From positions 1 to 7,775 of the forward strand of contig CAJXAZ010000036.1 of assembly GCA_913050015.1 (NCBI GenBank): a DNA stretch of 7,775 nucleotides, read 5' to 3'. This stretch comes from an uncultured Gammaproteobacteria bacterium (GTDB lineage Bacteria > Pseudomonadota > Gammaproteobacteria > Magnimaribacterales > D2472). Shown here in pieces: positions 6,630-7,775 of the stretch. Below the pieces are notes generated by a model that had not been told where the DNA came from, did no database searches, and saw only the letters and a list, made by a program, of their open reading frames with translations. Position numbers and translations under genes: made by a program. Each line of letters opens with the position of its first letter. Positions within the stretch are counted from its first letter, which is position 1.

Positions 6630-6807
6630 TCAATACAAAAGACCTAATAGATTAACTGGAAAGCCTTTCGAGCAGGGCTTTGAAGATGAGGATGGCAGAG
6701 TCTTCTTTAAATACCTTAATAAACAAGGTAATGATGGCTATTACCTTGAAGAATGGAAAAGAGATATGGAAGCATATCTTGTAAAAAAAGAAGCTAGCGG
6801 GACTTAG
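6622..6807 (+). CDS. Small protein of unknown function (61 residues) with TGKPF...DG...F..Y...GYY..EW pattern
   Basis: A short, hydrophilic cytoplasmic protein. The spaced pattern TGKPF (12-16), EDG (23-25), FFKYL (28-32), GYY (39-41) and EEW (43-45) looks like a compact beta-rich fold with conserved aromatic residues. I have an impression of similar patterns (TGKPF, then REDG, then F..Y, then GYY.E.WLS) in hypothetical bacterial and phage proteins, but I cannot name a family. The start codon lies inside the end of the preceding gene (eight-base overlap), with GAGGT (6606-6610) and GAAG (6614-6617) as possible ribosome sites. The TAG stop at 6805-6807 overlaps the stop codon of the convergent hydrolase gene. 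Confidence 0.68.
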   Translation: MDDQYKRPNRLTGKPFEQGFEDEDGRVFFKYLNKQGNDGYYLEEWKRDMEAYLVKKEASGT

Positions 6808-7775
6808 TCTCTACTCAAATCAGCTATTGCGTCTACAACCTCTTGGTACTTTTCATAGAACTCTTTGGAAGTTCCCTCATCATCGGTTATTGGAGTGTTT
6901 ACATCGTCACCTTCGACAACTAACCCTAAATCTAAAAGTAATTTAGCAGCAATAACAGCTTGGGTAACTCCTGCCCATCTAAAGAAGTTCAATGGCCCCC
7001 ATTTTTGAATATCCCCATTATTCTTCTCAGTATATTTAGTAATTCTTGTAACAACTACATCATTGTCTCTATCAAGAAATGTAAATTGACCAAATTTACC
7101 ACTAGTATTAAAAATCTTACTTTCGTCATCGTACTTAGAAACCCACCAATGGAGTGAGTAATATCTTTTATAGTCGCTGCTGCTGCTTGAAGTCTCCCAG
7201 ACAGTTTGGAATGTTTCATTGATAAAGCTTTTAGGAATAATTTGATTGCCTTCCCAATTTCCATTTCTAGCAAATAAAAGTCCAATCTTAGAATAATCTC
7301 TTGGTGTCATATCAACACAGCAGTAAGTTAGCACTGCTCCTTTTTCGTCTTTCCAGAGCTTATAGTTACTTGCACCAATTGGATCTAAGATTCTCTCTAC
7401 CAGTAACTTATCTGCTTTAATGCCTGTAGCAACATAAAGTATATCGCCAATAATCATGGAATTAACGTTGTTATATTCAAATTTCAAGCCAGCTTCTTTT
7501 TCTACTCCAACATTCTTAGCGTAATCTAGGTGACTTCGTTGAAAGAACATTTTTTCATGCTCATGAGTTGGAAAATCAAGACCACTGGACATATTTAATA
7601 GGTCTCTAATCGTTATCTTAGATCTTTCATCCTTATAGTAATCAAGGTACTTACTTGCCGGATCATCCAAACTTCCTATCTCTCCCCTTTCAATTGAAAT
7701 GCCAACTAAAGCTGCATAATAACTTTTAGCCATAGACCAAGATGTTCCTTGAGAATTTTGGGTATAACCCTCGGC
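6804..7775 (-). CDS. Beta-lactamase-related serine hydrolase (PF00144-type), N-terminus off the window
   Basis: The last 323 residues of a class C beta-lactamase/NylB/esterase-fold serine hydrolase. The gene enters from the right edge: the frame is open from 7775, and the ATG at 7733-7731 is internal. The codon just before that ATG (7736-7734) encodes the serine of the catalytic S-M-A-K motif (visible residues 14-17), so a start there would delete the nucleophile. Other family marks are IRDLLNMSSGLDF (56-68), the second motif YNN (101-103, equivalent to Y-x-N), MTPRDYSKIGLLFARNGNW (156-174), and TSGKFGQFTFLDRDNDVVVTR (224-244) at the place of the KTG/HxG motif and its beta-strand. The overall pattern resembles 6-aminohexanoate-dimer hydrolase-like enzymes; substrate unknown, and a true beta-lactamase is not implied. 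Whether a signal peptide exists cannot be seen. A run of five serines (visible 196-200) lies in a loop. The stop codon overlaps that of the convergent operon. Confidence 0.93.
   Translation of the reverse strand, partial: AEGYTQNSQGTSWSMAKSYYAALVGISIERGEIGSLDDPASKYLDYYKDERSKITIRDLLNMSSGLDFPTHEHEKMFFQRSHLDYAKNVGVEKEAGLKFEYNNVNSMIIGDILYVATGIKADKLLVERILDPIGASNYKLWKDEKGAVLTYCCVDMTPRDYSKIGLLFARNGNWEGNQIIPKSFINETFQTVWETSSSSSDYKRYYSLHWWVSKYDDESKIFNTSGKFGQFTFLDRDNDVVVTRITKYTEKNNGDIQKWGPLNFFRWAGVTQAVIAAKLLLDLGLVVEGDDVNTPITDDEGTSKEFYEKYQEVVDAIADLSRD

Noticed and set aside
7174..7188. Triplet repeat coding for five serines, considered as a variable microsatellite
   Set aside because: Only a few repeats, in frame within the hydrolase; too short to suggest phase variation.
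6960..7285. Open frames on both strands inside the hydrolase gene (6960-7157 + and 7055-7285 -)
   Set aside because: The hydrolase frame explains this stretch fully with family motifs; these are shadows.

Overview
The window is A+T-rich (about one third G+C by eye) and densely coded: seven genes on the + strand and one partial gene on the - strand. Promoters are of the sigma70 type. The gene set (an IbpA-type small heat-shock protein, a DsbD/ScsB-type thiol reductase, an MscS channel, an SLC13 permease with RCK_C domains, and a beta-lactamase-fold serine hydrolase) fits a Gram-negative gammaproteobacterium. The low G+C and short intergenic gaps resemble streamlined marine lineages such as SAR86. 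That lineage call is inference; no rRNA or other phylogenetic marker is present.

Bases 1-585 form a heat-shock unit. The 5' leader can fold into three successive hairpins, the last of which hides the Shine-Dalgarno sequence and carries the UCGCU anti-SD motif typical of ROSE RNA thermometers. It precedes ibpA, which ends in a textbook intrinsic terminator. Bases 606-2573 encode a three-domain periplasmic/inner-membrane thiol:disulfide reductase of the DsbD/ScsB type. A 124-base gap follows, holding a good promoter (perfect TATAAT) and an AT-rich leader with alternative inverted repeats, ahead of a seven-helix membrane protein of the YwaF/TIGR02206/TMEM164 family (2698-3399).

Bases 3471-6807 look like one operon: an MscS-family mechanosensitive channel, then an SLC13-family ion/anion permease (18-base gap), a 94-residue protein of unknown function (3-base gap), and a 61-residue protein of unknown function (8-base overlap). 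From the other side, a class C beta-lactamase-related serine hydrolase (6804-7775, - strand) converges on this operon; the two stop codons overlap and no terminator is visible. Its N-terminus lies beyond the right edge, and the catalytic Ser-x-x-Lys motif sits right at the edge of what can be seen.

The common theme is envelope and stress physiology: protein aggregation, periplasmic thiol redox, osmotic release and ion/anion transport. No mobile elements, CRISPR arrays, tRNA or rRNA genes were seen. The best candidates for something under-described are the ROSE thermometer leader, the YwaF/TMEM164-like protein with its conserved HMCD cysteine, and the two small unknown proteins trailing the channel-permease operon.
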